Positions 1 through 5,917 are shown, counted from the first letter of the stretch. The stretch: DNA of 7,051 nucleotides from DASZZX01 sp036260415 (GCA_036260415.1 DASZZX010000190.1:1-7051), one strand, 5' to 3'. A program made the numbers and translations. The notes: generated from the letters alone by a model not told the origin.

Positions 1-1127
1 CGTGCACCCGCCACCTCGTGTCGGCGCACGGCCGCGGGCAGCGGGACGGTGCGCTTGACGCCCGCCACCTTCACATGGAGCTCGTGACCGCGGCGGTGCA
101 GTTGGAGGTCGTCCTTGCTGGCGAACGGCAGCGCGATCGACAGCCGGTAGTCGTCACCGTCGCGGCGGAGGTGGACGGGACGGCTGTGGTGCAGCACGGC
201 GGCGACGTCCATGTCGCCGTAGATGCTGGCAGCCAGCCTGTGCAGGGCTGTCAGGCCCTGCAGCTCGTCGTCGAACAGCCGTGCCGTCAGCACCGGGGTC
301 GGGGCGAAGGAGTGGCGCACGGTGGTGAGATGCTCGGCGTGGCGAGCCTTCCAGCGGGCCAGGTAGGGGTCGCTCACTGCGTCGGGCAGGAGCCGGTTGA
401 CGACGACGGCGTCGAGCGCGTACCCGAACAGCGACAGCGAGGTCGCGGTGCGCAGCGCCTCGCTGATGACCACGCGCTCGGGGTTGATGACCAGGCGCAC
501 GCTCGTCACGCCGGGATCCTGCAGCAGGGCGTGCACGGCCCCGAGGTCGCGATGCAGCCGCTGCACCGCGCCGAAGACGCGGTCCTCGGGGATCGGCAGG
601 GTGCTGACGCGCGTCGCCACCGGCCGGACGGCGCGGGCGATGTGGCGGCCGGGCACGACCACGCGCTCGACGTACCACCGCACGGCGTCGGGCAGCGCCA
701 GGAACCGCAGCGTCTCGGCAGTGGGAGCGCAGTCGACCACGATCAGGTCGTGGTCCCGAGCTTCGATGCGGCTGCGCAAGTCGACCAGGCTGAACAGCTC
801 GTCGAGGCCCGGCAGCAGGGCGAGCTCCTCCGCTTGGACCTCCGCCAGGCCGCCCCAGGCCAGCAGCTCGACCAGGTAGTCACGGACCTCGCGCCAGTGC
901 TCCTCCAGGCGCAGCTGCGGGTCGATCTGCTGCGCCGCCAGGTTCGGGGCGACCGGGGTCGGGGCGTCGCCCAGGGGCAGGTCGAAGACGTCCGCGAGCG
1001 AATGCGCCGGGTCGGTGGAGGTAACGAGCACCCGCGCCCCGTCGGACGCGGCACGCGCGGCGGTGGCAGCCGCCACCGTGGTCTTGCCGACACCCCCCTT
1101 GCCGGTGAACAGCAGGACGCGCGCCAC
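1..1127 (-). CDS. ArsA/Get3-family ATPase with C-terminal HSP20-like domain (3' end cut by window)
   Basis: Reading leftward from 1127 the frame stays open for 375 residues to the window edge; the stop lies outside. It starts at GTG (1127-1125) with an AAGGGG ribosome site 5 nt upstream. The N-terminus carries the deviant Walker A GKGGVGKT (residues 9-16, with the extra signature lysine K10), then STDPAH (37-42, switch I-like), DCAPTAETLR (132-141, switch II-like), VINPE (213-217) and VVNRLLP (242-248). These are hallmarks of ArsA/Get3 P-loop ATPases. The last ~50 residues (RLSIALPF ... VKVAGVKRTVPLP) look like the HSP20-like domain found at the end of many bacterial ArsA homologues. There is only one ATPase half. 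The sole cysteine is C133 in the switch motif, so the arsenite-binding cysteines of classical ArsA and the zinc CxxC of Get3 are absent; arsenite export is therefore unlikely. It is closest in layout to the mycobacterial Rv2184c-type ATPase. Substrate and partner are unknown. Probably only a few C-terminal residues are missing. Confidence 0.93.
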   Translation of the reverse strand, partial: MARVLLFTGKGGVGKTTVAAATAARAASDGARVLVTSTDPAHSLADVFDLPLGDAPTPVAPNLAAQQIDPQLRLEEHWREVRDYLVELLAWGGLAEVQAEELALLPGLDELFSLVDLRSRIEARDHDLIVVDCAPTAETLRFLALPDAVRWYVERVVVPGRHIARAVRPVATRVSTLPIPEDRVFGAVQRLHRDLGAVHALLQDPGVTSVRLVINPERVVISEALRTATSLSLFGYALDAVVVNRLLPDAVSDPYLARWKARHAEHLTTVRHSFAPTPVLTARLFDDELQGLTALHRLAASIYGDMDVAAVLHHSRPVHLRRDGDDYRLSIALPFASKDDLQLHRRGHELHVKVAGVKRTVPLPAAVRRHEVAGA

Positions 1128-1132
1128 GGGGG

Positions 1133-1138
1133 CCCCTT
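1133..1138 (-). promoter_or_regulatory. Ribosome binding site of the ArsA-type ATPase gene
   Basis: AAGGGG on the minus strand, 5 nt before the GTG at 1127. It fixes the start directly before ARVLLFTGKGG, where ArsA/Get3 proteins normally begin. Confidence 0.6.
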
Positions 1139-1163
1139 CGCGCCGGGAGAGCCGCAGCGCACG

Positions 1164-1169
1164 AGGCTA
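1164..1169 (-). promoter_or_regulatory. Possible -10 element upstream of the ArsA-type gene
   Basis: TAGCCT on the minus strand fits the actinobacterial TAnnnT -10 pattern and lies 37 nt before the GTG start, in the 148-bp gap after the zinc-ribbon gene. No convincing -35 was found at 16-19 nt spacing. If real, the ATPase gene has its own promoter in addition to any read-through from upstream. Confidence 0.25.
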
Positions 1170-1247
1170 GCAGTGCGCCTGCCGGGGACGGGCCGGGCCG
1201 GCTGCGCTCGCCACGGCGGCGCGGGCGGCCTGCCCGGGTCCGACGTA

Positions 1248-1261
1248 CCCGTCTGGACGGG
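1248..1261 (-). terminator. Short stem-loop just after the zinc-ribbon gene (weak terminator candidate)
   Basis: CCCGT-CTGG-ACGGG forms a perfect 5-bp GC-rich stem with a 4-nt loop, about 15 nt past the TGA of the zinc-ribbon membrane protein. There is no T-tract after it, so it may only attenuate transcription or protect the 3' end. Confidence 0.25.
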
Positions 1262-1275
1262 CGGGGCGACGGACG

Positions 1276-2007
1276 TCAACCCGCCCCGGCGCGCAGCGCC
1301 GTGGGGATGAAGCTCACAACCAGCATCCCGATCACCGCGACGACGATCCAGAACAGCACTCGGGGGGTCAGCAGCTCACCGTGACCGTGGCGCGCGAGCA
1401 CGTACGCGTCGTACACGCTGGTGAGCAGGATGGCGAGCGCCCCCAGCAGCAACGGCACGGCCGGCAGGATCGACTGGCCGGCAGCGCTGGCGGCACGGGT
1501 CAGCGCGTACCCGCCCGCGATCCAGGCCAGGTAGGTGGCGGCGCGCACCACGCCGCTGACGCGGCGCCCCAGCCACAAGTGCCCCGCCCCGGGCAGCAGC
1601 GCGCTCGCCACCGCCATCCCGGCCGGATCGGCGTCGCGCACGTCCGCAGTCTCGCGAACCCCGCCCCCCACGGTGTCCCCGAAGGGGGTGGCGCAGATGC
1701 GGCAGTGCGTGGCCCCCACGGGACTCCAGGACTCGCACGCGCCGCAGCGCCACTCGAGCTCGTCGCCCACACGACGGAACCGGCCACCGGTGGCAACCTG
1801 CTCCTGCGGCCGGCCGGACGGCGTGGGGGCCGCCGTGGTGGCCGGTGTGGGGGCCGGCGCCGGTGCGGGTGTCTGGGGCGGCGATCCCGCCGGACGCTCA
1901 GAGGCCGCTGCTGCAGGCTCCCCGTGGAGCGGGGCGTAGCACTGCGTGCACCACGCCGCCGTGTCGGGGTTGCGGGCTAGGCACCCGCGGCACCTCAGGA
2001 CCTCCAC
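1276..2007 (-). CDS. Double zinc-ribbon membrane protein (uncharacterised)
   Basis: A protein of 243 residues if started at the GTG at 2007, which has a GGGAGG site 10 nt upstream. An in-frame GTG at 2040, one nucleotide after the stop of the SRPBCC gene, would give 254 residues but has no ribosome site of its own. From the 2007 start, the order is: a zinc ribbon with C6-x2-C9 and C20-x2-C23; a low-complexity Ala/Pro/Thr linker (about 30-70); a second ribbon with C88-x2-C91 and C102-x2-C105; then a hydrophobic half. That half contains LLPGAGHLWLGR (137-148), reminiscent of TM2-like small membrane domains, and helices at about 151-170, 180-198 and 216-237. The N-terminal ribbons are most simply placed in the cytoplasm. 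It is probably co-transcribed with the SRPBCC gene upstream and perhaps the ATPase gene downstream. I do not recognise a named family; a membrane adaptor is a guess from architecture only. Confidence 0.85.
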   Translation of the reverse strand: MEVLRCRGCLARNPDTAAWCTQCYAPLHGEPAAAASERPAGSPPQTPAPAPAPTPATTAAPTPSGRPQEQVATGGRFRRVGDELEWRCGACESWSPVGATHCRICATPFGDTVGGGVRETADVRDADPAGMAVASALLPGAGHLWLGRRVSGVVRAATYLAWIAGGYALTRAASAAGQSILPAVPLLLGALAILLTSVYDAYVLARHGHGELLTPRVLFWIVVAVIGMLVVSFIPTALRAGAG

Positions 2008-2017
2008 GTCATCACGG

Positions 2018-2023
2018 CCTCCC
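2018..2023 (-). promoter_or_regulatory. Ribosome binding site favouring the shorter zinc-ribbon protein start
   Basis: GGGAGG on the minus strand, 10 nt before the GTG at 2007. It lies inside the extra 11 codons that the longer start at 2040 would add, so it argues for the shorter protein. Confidence 0.45.
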
Positions 2024-2041
2024 GCCTCCCACCGCCCCACC

Positions 2042-2554
2042 TCATGGTGCGAGCCCGATGGCCGCGCGCACCTGCGACTGGCAGGCGTCCTTCAGACCCC
2101 ACAGCCCGTGACGGACGGCGACGCGGTAACGGCGGGCGGCCGCTGCGTGGCGTCGCCCCGCCACGTCGGCGCGGGCGAGGTGGTGCACGACCGTGCCGCC
2201 GAAGCCCTCCTCCAGCCACCACTCGGCCGTGCCGGCGAAGTCGCCTGTGAGGTCGAGCAGCAGTCCCTTGCCGGCACGGAAGCGGTACGGCCGCAGCGTG
2301 AGCCGCAGAGCACGCCCACGCCAGCCGCATCGCACGTGCACGTCGAGGACCGACGCGCCCGGTTCCCGTGGGTAGCCCAGGAGGGGGTGCTCGCGGCCCT
2401 CGGCCTCGGCGTCCCACGTCGCACCGGCCGGCGCCGCGCGCATCACCCGCAGACCCGGCCACCACGCCGCGTACCCCGCGAGGTCCACCAGGCGCCGGTA
2501 GACCAGCTCGACCGGCGCCCGCACGAAGCCTGCGTCGTCGAGGGACAGGTCCAT
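2042..2554 (-). CDS. SRPBCC (START/polyketide-cyclase-like) family protein
   Basis: 170 residues from ATG 2554 to TGA 2042, a usual length for single-domain SRPBCC proteins. The N-terminus (FVRAPVELVYRRLVDLAGYAAWWPG, paraphrased as residues 10-34) is the typical opening strand and helix of this fold, with the tryptophan pair W31-W32 before PG. A central strand region runs to TAEWWLEEGFGGTVVHH (109-125). The end (YRVAVRHGLWGLKDACQSQVR, roughly 143-163) is the long C-terminal helix with the common LKD motif. Members bind hydrophobic ligands such as lipids or polyketides in a cavity; no catalytic residue set is evident, so a ligand-binding role is more likely than an enzyme. There is no Shine-Dalgarno; instead a TACCCT -10 hexamer ends 6 nt before the ATG, which suggests a leaderless mRNA. 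In mycobacteria an SRPBCC gene (Rv2185c) also sits next to an ArsA-type ATPase gene. An in-frame GTG six codons upstream is the alternative start. Confidence 0.9.
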   Translation of the reverse strand: MDLSLDDAGFVRAPVELVYRRLVDLAGYAAWWPGLRVMRAAPAGATWDAEAEGREHPLLGYPREPGASVLDVHVRCGWRGRALRLTLRPYRFRAGKGLLLDLTGDFAGTAEWWLEEGFGGTVVHHLARADVAGRRHAAAARRYRVAVRHGLWGLKDACQSQVRAAIGLAP

Positions 2555-2560
2555 GCCGGG

Positions 2561-2566
2561 AGGGTA
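2561..2566 (-). promoter_or_regulatory. -10 element of a probable leaderless promoter for the SRPBCC gene
   Basis: TACCCT on the minus strand ends exactly 6 nt before the ATG at 2554, the spacing expected when transcription begins at the A of the start codon. This fits the absence of a ribosome site. No good -35 hexamer is visible, which is common for such promoters. Confidence 0.45.
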
Positions 2567-2605
2567 CGCCACCGGATCCGGGCACGGCCGACCGGACAGA
2601 GGCGG

Positions 2606-2618
2606 CCAGCCGAGCTGG
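2606..2618. repeat. Short inverted repeat in the divergent SRPBCC/caspase gap
   Basis: CCAGC-CGA-GCTGG, a perfect 5-bp inverted repeat with a 3-nt centre, roughly mid-way in the 123-bp gap between the two divergent genes. It could be an operator half-site pair or chance in GC-rich DNA. The rest of this gap holds no gene and no clear plus-strand -10. Confidence 0.2.
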
Positions 2619-2666
2619 GGACGATCACCCGCGACAGTGCAAGGTGGCACCCAACGGGGTCCAGCC

Positions 2667-2672
2667 AGGGGG
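2667..2672 (+). promoter_or_regulatory. Ribosome binding site deciding the caspase-like protein start
   Basis: AGGGGG lies 5 nt before the GTG at 2678. It selects a start just ahead of the basic residues and hydrophobic helix of the anchor, although the reading frame is open much further upstream. Confidence 0.6.
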
Positions 2673-2677
2673 TCTAC

Positions 2678-4000
2678 GTGCCGAACCCCGCCTCGCTGCG
2701 TGGCGTCGCCCGCCATCCCCGTGTGCCACGTCTGCTCGCGGGGACCATGGCGCTGCTGTTGGTCGTCCAGCTCGCGGTGATCACGCTGCACCGGTTGCCG
2801 TCCGACCGGCCGGTCACGGTCGCCATCGAGGACGCGTCACCGACCGACCCCGCGTCGTCGCCGCGATCACCGACCGGCGAGCGGGGCCCGCAACCCGTAC
2901 CCCCAGCGCCACCCGCCCTGCCGGATCCCGCCGCCGCGGCGCCCGCACCTGCCGCTGGCGGCGCCGGCGGGCCCGCCACGGGGCCGCCCGCGCCCGCCGA
3001 CAGTCCCGTGGTCGTGATCGACGCGGGGGAGGCGGCCAACGCCGGTGGTCCCCCGCCACCTCCGCCACCGCCCCCGCCGGCACAGCCAGCGGCTCACGCC
3101 CCCGCCGCCGCCCCCGCACAGGGCCGGTTCGCGCAGGCCTTCCCCGCTCAGGAGCAGGCGGTGCAGGACGCGGCCGACCCTGCCACCACGCGGTGGGCCG
3201 TCCTGATCGGCGTCAACGAGTACGCCGGGAGCACGCGCGACAACGTCGGATCCCGTCAGGATGCCGAGGAGCTGTACGCCCACCTGCGGGGCCTCGGCTG
3301 GCGGGACGACCACATGGTGCTGCTGGTGGACGGGGCGGCGACGTACCAACGGATCGCGGACGCGATCGGGTGGCTCGCCCGCAAGACCGACGGCGCGTCG
3401 GTCGCGGCGGTCCACTTCAGCGGCCACACCAAGCAGTGGTTCGGCGCCGACGTGGACGGCGACGGGGAGGTGCCCGACGAGGCGCTGTGGCCCACCGACA
3501 ACCGGCACATGACCGACCGTGAGCTGACCGACCGGCTGGCGGCGGTCGCGGCGGGCCGGCTGTGGATCGACGTCGGCGCCTGCGAGGCCGCCGGCTACGC
3601 CGATCCGGGGCTGCGCCGCGCAGGCCGGCTGTTGACGTTCTCCTCCGCCGAGCCGGAGAAGTCCTACGAGGACCCGTCGGTCGGCAACTCGGTGTGGGGG
3701 TACTACCTGGTCGACCAGGCGCTGCGGCGTGGAGTCGCCGACGCCAACGGGGACGGCGACGTCACCGTGCAGGAGGCGTTCCACTCCGCCGCCCCACGCG
3801 CCGCCCAGCGCACGGCCGGGGCCTCCCACGGTCCGCAGCACCCGCAGATGTTCGATGACGTCGGCGAGCCGTTCACGCTGCGGATCCCGCCACCTCCGCC
3901 ACCCCCACCTGACCCCGCGCCGTCGCCCGCCCCGAGCGACGAGGACGACGGCTGTGGCCTGCTCATCTGCCCGCCGAGGCCTCCGACTCGCTCGCGGTGA
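2678..4000 (+). CDS. Membrane-anchored caspase-like (peptidase C14 / orthocaspase-type) protein with EF-hand loop
   Basis: 440 residues from GTG 2678 to TGA 4000. Residues 1-18 are basic (RHPRVPR), followed by one hydrophobic helix (19-37, LLAGTMALLLVVQLAVITL): a signal anchor or uncleaved signal peptide, placing the rest outside the membrane. A long Pro/Ala/Gly-rich linker (50-148) includes ten consecutive prolines (125-134). The caspase-like domain runs from about 172 to 380. It has WAVLIGVNEY (173-182) as its first strand, HFSGH with likely catalytic His250, and IDVGACEAAGY with likely catalytic Cys302. These differ slightly from the common HG and DxCxSG forms. Acidic DVDGDGE (258-264) and a textbook 12-residue EF-hand loop, DANGDGDVTVQE (355-366), suggest calcium dependence, as in metacaspases. 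A second polyproline tract (404-411) and an acidic tail with two cysteines follow. Metacaspase-type enzymes cleave after Arg/Lys; the target here is unknown. The 3' end overlaps the opposing hydrolase gene by 38 bp. Confidence 0.88.
   Translation: MPNPASLRGVARHPRVPRLLAGTMALLLVVQLAVITLHRLPSDRPVTVAIEDASPTDPASSPRSPTGERGPQPVPPAPPALPDPAAAAPAPAAGGAGGPATGPPAPADSPVVVIDAGEAANAGGPPPPPPPPPPAQPAAHAPAAAPAQGRFAQAFPAQEQAVQDAADPATTRWAVLIGVNEYAGSTRDNVGSRQDAEELYAHLRGLGWRDDHMVLLVDGAATYQRIADAIGWLARKTDGASVAAVHFSGHTKQWFGADVDGDGEVPDEALWPTDNRHMTDRELTDRLAAVAAGRLWIDVGACEAAGYADPGLRRAGRLLTFSSAEPEKSYEDPSVGNSVWGYYLVDQALRRGVADANGDGDVTVQEAFHSAAPRAAQRTAGASHGPQHPQMFDDVGEPFTLRIPPPPPPPPDPAPSPAPSDEDDGCGLLICPPRPPTRSR
3052..3069 (+). 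repeat. 18-bp direct repeat, copy 1 (first polyproline tract)
   Basis: CCCGCCACCTCCGCCACC occurs identically at 3886-3903 in the same gene and codon phase. It encodes part of the ten-proline run before the caspase-like domain. Confidence 0.8.
3886..3903 (+). repeat. 18-bp direct repeat, copy 2 (second polyproline tract)
   Basis: This is identical to 3052-3069 and in the same codon phase; here it encodes part of the eight-proline run after the caspase-like domain. The two copies bracket the whole catalytic domain and are 834 bp apart, a multiple of three, so recombination between them would delete the domain in frame. Confidence 0.8.
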
Positions 4001-4799
4001 CTCGCGCGACGAACGCCACAATGCGGTCGGCCAGGAGGTCGGCCTCGTGGTCCAGCTGGGCCACGTGGTAGCAGCGGTCCAGCCGCAGCTCGCCGACATC
4101 GCTGGTCCCGACCAGCTTCACGATGGCCCGAGAGTTGCGCGGGGGCACGGTGTGGTCCTGTGGCGACCAGGCGACCAGCACGGGCACGGTGATCTCCGGC
4201 AGAGAGCGGCGGATGCGTGGCAGCTCCCGTTGCACGGAGTAGCCGGCCTTGGCCGGGACCATCATGTAGGCGCGCTCGTCGGCGCCGGGGCGCGCGATGT
4301 CGTTGGGGGGGAGTCCGGCCAGTTGTCGGGGCGCCGCCGGGATCAGGTGCTGCAGGACGACGTTCGCGCGTGCCAGAGGGTCGGTGCGGTCCAGGACTTG
4401 CGCGTTGATCACCGCGACCCCTGCGAGGGGCTTCGCTCGACCCGTCCGGCAGCGGCGGGCGGCGATGTCCAGCGAGATCGTGCCGCCCAGGGAGTGGCCC
4501 ACCAGCACGACCGCTCGGCAGCGCGCGGCCAGGTCGTCGAAGGTGGCCTCCACCTTGCTCCGCCAGTGGGTGTAGCGGGTGCGCGCCAGGTCCCGCCAGT
4601 GGGTGCCGTGCCCGGGCAGGCGCGGGACCTCGACCGCGTAGCCGTGCGCGGCGATGGCTTCGCCCAGCGGGCGCGTGGACACGGGGTTGGTGGTGAACCC
4701 GTGCACCACGATGACGCCGACGTCGCTGTCCGGGCCGGATGACGACCACTCCTCCGCACCGTGAATCAGAGGGAAGCGTCGCGTCGAGGTGGCTCTCAT
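3963..4799 (-). CDS. Alpha/beta hydrolase (carboxylesterase / monoacylglycerol-lipase-like)
   Basis: 278 residues from ATG 4799 to a stop at 3963, with an AGGAG ribosome site 8 nt upstream. Motifs in order: IVVHGF (30-35, oxyanion region after strand 3), PRLPGHG (59-65), the nucleophile elbow GHSLGG (101-106, Ser103), SPQDHTVPP (212-220, probable acid Asp215) and CYHVAQLD (243-250, probable His245). The full Ser-Asp-His triad and the family's usual length are present, with no signal peptide, so a cytoplasmic serine esterase is expected. The layout resembles bacterial monoacylglycerol lipases and Est30-type carboxylesterases; a lipid ester substrate is plausible from this resemblance and the envelope-lipid neighbours, but is not shown. 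The gene diverges from the DUF368 gene across 101 bp and converges on the caspase-like gene, overlapping its last 38 bp. Confidence 0.92.
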   Translation of the reverse strand: MRATSTRRFPLIHGAEEWSSSGPDSDVGVIVVHGFTTNPVSTRPLGEAIAAHGYAVEVPRLPGHGTHWRDLARTRYTHWRSKVEATFDDLAARCRAVVLVGHSLGGTISLDIAARRCRTGRAKPLAGVAVINAQVLDRTDPLARANVVLQHLIPAAPRQLAGLPPNDIARPGADERAYMMVPAKAGYSVQRELPRIRRSLPEITVPVLVAWSPQDHTVPPRNSRAIVKLVGTSDVGELRLDRCYHVAQLDHEADLLADRIVAFVARVTASESEASAGR

Positions 4800-4807
4800 G
4801 TTAGTCG

Positions 4808-4812
4808 CTCCT
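4808..4812 (-). promoter_or_regulatory. Ribosome binding site of the alpha/beta hydrolase gene
   Basis: AGGAG on the minus strand, 8 nt before ATG 4799: a strong canonical site that supports this start. Confidence 0.65.
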
Positions 4813-4845
4813 ACGGAGTGCCGAACGGGGACCTGCTGGTCGCGC

Positions 4846-4851
4846 AGCGTA
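4846..4851 (-). promoter_or_regulatory. Candidate -10 element of the hydrolase gene
   Basis: TACGCT on the minus strand fits TAnnnT and lies about 46 nt before the ATG, giving a leader of roughly 40 nt that includes the AGGAG site. No clear -35 is visible. Confidence 0.35.
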
Positions 4852-4886
4852 GCGGTGAGCAGGACCGCCGGACCCGCACACCGCGG

Positions 4887-4892
4887 TACCGT
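4887..4892 (+). promoter_or_regulatory. Candidate -10 element of a leaderless promoter for the DUF368 gene
   Basis: TACCGT fits TAnnnT and ends 8 nt before ATG 4901. The sequence between has no Shine-Dalgarno, so transcription probably starts at or within a few bases of the ATG. It sits back-to-back with the hydrolase promoter candidate at 4846-4851. Confidence 0.4.
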
Positions 4893-4900
4893 GCGCCGCC

Positions 4901-5890
4901 ATGAACAGACCCGACACCGACGCCGCCGTCGCGCCCGTGGGCGCGGATCGGCCGATCCGTGCGTCCGCGGTGCCCCGGCGGGTGGGACGGGATCTGCCGA
5001 CCAGGGCAGCCCTCCAGGTCGCGCGGGGCTTCTTCATGGGCAGCGCCGACCTGGTGCCGGGGGTGTCCGGCGGGACGATCGCGCTCGTCTTCGGCATCTA
5101 CGACGAGCTCGTCGCGGTCATCCGCGAGGCGGCGGCCGCCGCGACCCGGCTCCTGGTGCTCGATCTGCGTGGCGGTCTGGGCGCGCTGGCGGGGGTCCAC
5201 TGGTGGTTCGTGACGCCGCTCCTGGCGGGCATCGTGCTCGCGATCGTGACGCTGGCAGGCCCGTTGAGCATCCTGCTCGCGCGGCAGCCGGTGCTGATGT
5301 CCGCGCTGTTCTTCGGGCTGATCACGGGATCGGTCGCGGTCGCCGCCCGTGAGGTGCGCCGCCGCGACCCGGTGCGCCTGGGGCTGCTGGTGGCGGTGGC
5401 CGTGGCCACGTTCGTGCTGCTCGGTCTGCGTGGCGGCAGCGTGCGCGACCCCGGCCTGGTGGTGCTGTTCGGTGCCGGTGCGTTGGCCGTCTGCGCGATG
5501 ATCCTGCCCGGGATCTCGGGGTCGTTCATCCTGCTCACGGTCGGGCTGTACCACCACCTCCTCGAGGCTGTGCACCAGCGGGCCGCGGTGGAGCTCGCGG
5601 TGTTCACTGCCGGAGCCGCCATCGGGCTCGGCCTGTTCTCGTCGGGCCTGCACTGGCTGATCGAGCATCACCGCGACACGGTGATGGCCGCTCTGGTCGG
5701 CCTCATGGTGGGGTCCCTGCGTGTCCTCTGGATGTGGCCGTCCGACGGCGGCGGCGTGGGGGACGTGCGGCTGGGGCCGCCCGTCACCGCCGATGTCCCC
5801 AGCGTCCTCGTGGCGGGGGTGGCCGGGGCCGTCGCGGTGGTCGCCCTCGCCCGGCTCGGGCTGCGCAGGGAGGCCGCCCGGCCCCGGTAG
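4901..5890 (+). CDS. popT: DUF368 membrane protein, PopT-type polyprenyl-phosphate translocase
   Basis: 329 residues from ATG 4901 to TAG 5890, matching the family's usual ~300 with a 35-residue polar N-terminal extension. The family signature is repeated in two related halves: GFFMGSADLVPGVSGGT (43-59, with Asp50) and ILPGISGSFILL (201-212). Hydrophobic segments lie at about 52-68, 104-126, 130-148, 157-175, 185-212, 230-250, 258-277 and 299-318, so it is an integral membrane protein. DUF368 proteins were identified as PopT, which returns undecaprenyl/polyprenyl phosphate across the cytoplasmic membrane so the lipid carrier can be reused in wall and glycopolymer synthesis; that role here is by family membership. 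It is divergent from the hydrolase gene and converges on the mannosyltransferase gene. The start lacks a ribosome site and may be leaderless. The family call is firm; the exact lipid carried is inferred. Confidence 0.93.
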   Translation: MNRPDTDAAVAPVGADRPIRASAVPRRVGRDLPTRAALQVARGFFMGSADLVPGVSGGTIALVFGIYDELVAVIREAAAAATRLLVLDLRGGLGALAGVHWWFVTPLLAGIVLAIVTLAGPLSILLARQPVLMSALFFGLITGSVAVAAREVRRRDPVRLGLLVAVAVATFVLLGLRGGSVRDPGLVVLFGAGALAVCAMILPGISGSFILLTVGLYHHLLEAVHQRAAVELAVFTAGAAIGLGLFSSGLHWLIEHHRDTVMAALVGLMVGSLRVLWMWPSDGGGVGDVRLGPPVTADVPSVLVAGVAGAVAVVALARLGLRREAARPR

Positions 5891-5895
5891 CCGCA

Positions 5896-5917
5896 CGACC
5901 GCCGGCCACACCGGTCG
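5896..5917 (+). terminator. Hairpin just after the DUF368 stop
   Basis: CGACCG (5896-5901) pairs with CGGTCG (5912-5917) over a 10-nt loop, beginning 6 nt after the TAG. A competing smaller stem CCGG-CCACA-CCGG lies inside. There is no T-tract. Its position at a convergent gene end suggests termination or 3'-end protection. Confidence 0.35.

Noticed and set aside
1..1127. Arsenite efflux (ars operon) interpretation of the ATPase
   Set aside because: There is only one ATPase half, no metalloid-binding cysteines in the visible 375 residues, and no arsB, arsR or arsC nearby.
18..1310. Long plus-strand open frame of 430 codons
   Set aside because: It is opposite the ArsA-type ATPase gene, whose frame gives clear conserved motifs. 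The plus-strand translation is a low-complexity mix rich in Gly/Arg/Gln/Val with no recognisable domain.
1946..2677. Upstream extension of the caspase-like reading frame, open for over 240 codons before the GTG at 2678
   Set aside because: This part lies opposite the SRPBCC gene and shows no domain. The AGGGGG site and the basic-plus-hydrophobic N-terminus place the start at 2678.
2368..3522. Plus-strand open frame of 384 codons in a second frame across the caspase-like gene
   Set aside because: It is Arg/Gly/Pro low complexity with no domain; the caspase-like frame explains the region.
2867..4099. Minus-strand open frame of 410 codons opposite the caspase-like gene
   Set aside because: It is a GC-driven shadow: Arg/Gly/Val-rich low complexity, overlapping the start of a real hydrolase region in a different frame.
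2678..4799. Caspase-like gene plus hydrolase as a defence (abortive infection) module
   Set aside because: The caspase-like protein is anchored and extracytoplasmic, no sensor or gasdermin-like partner is present, and the two genes are convergent instead of forming an operon.
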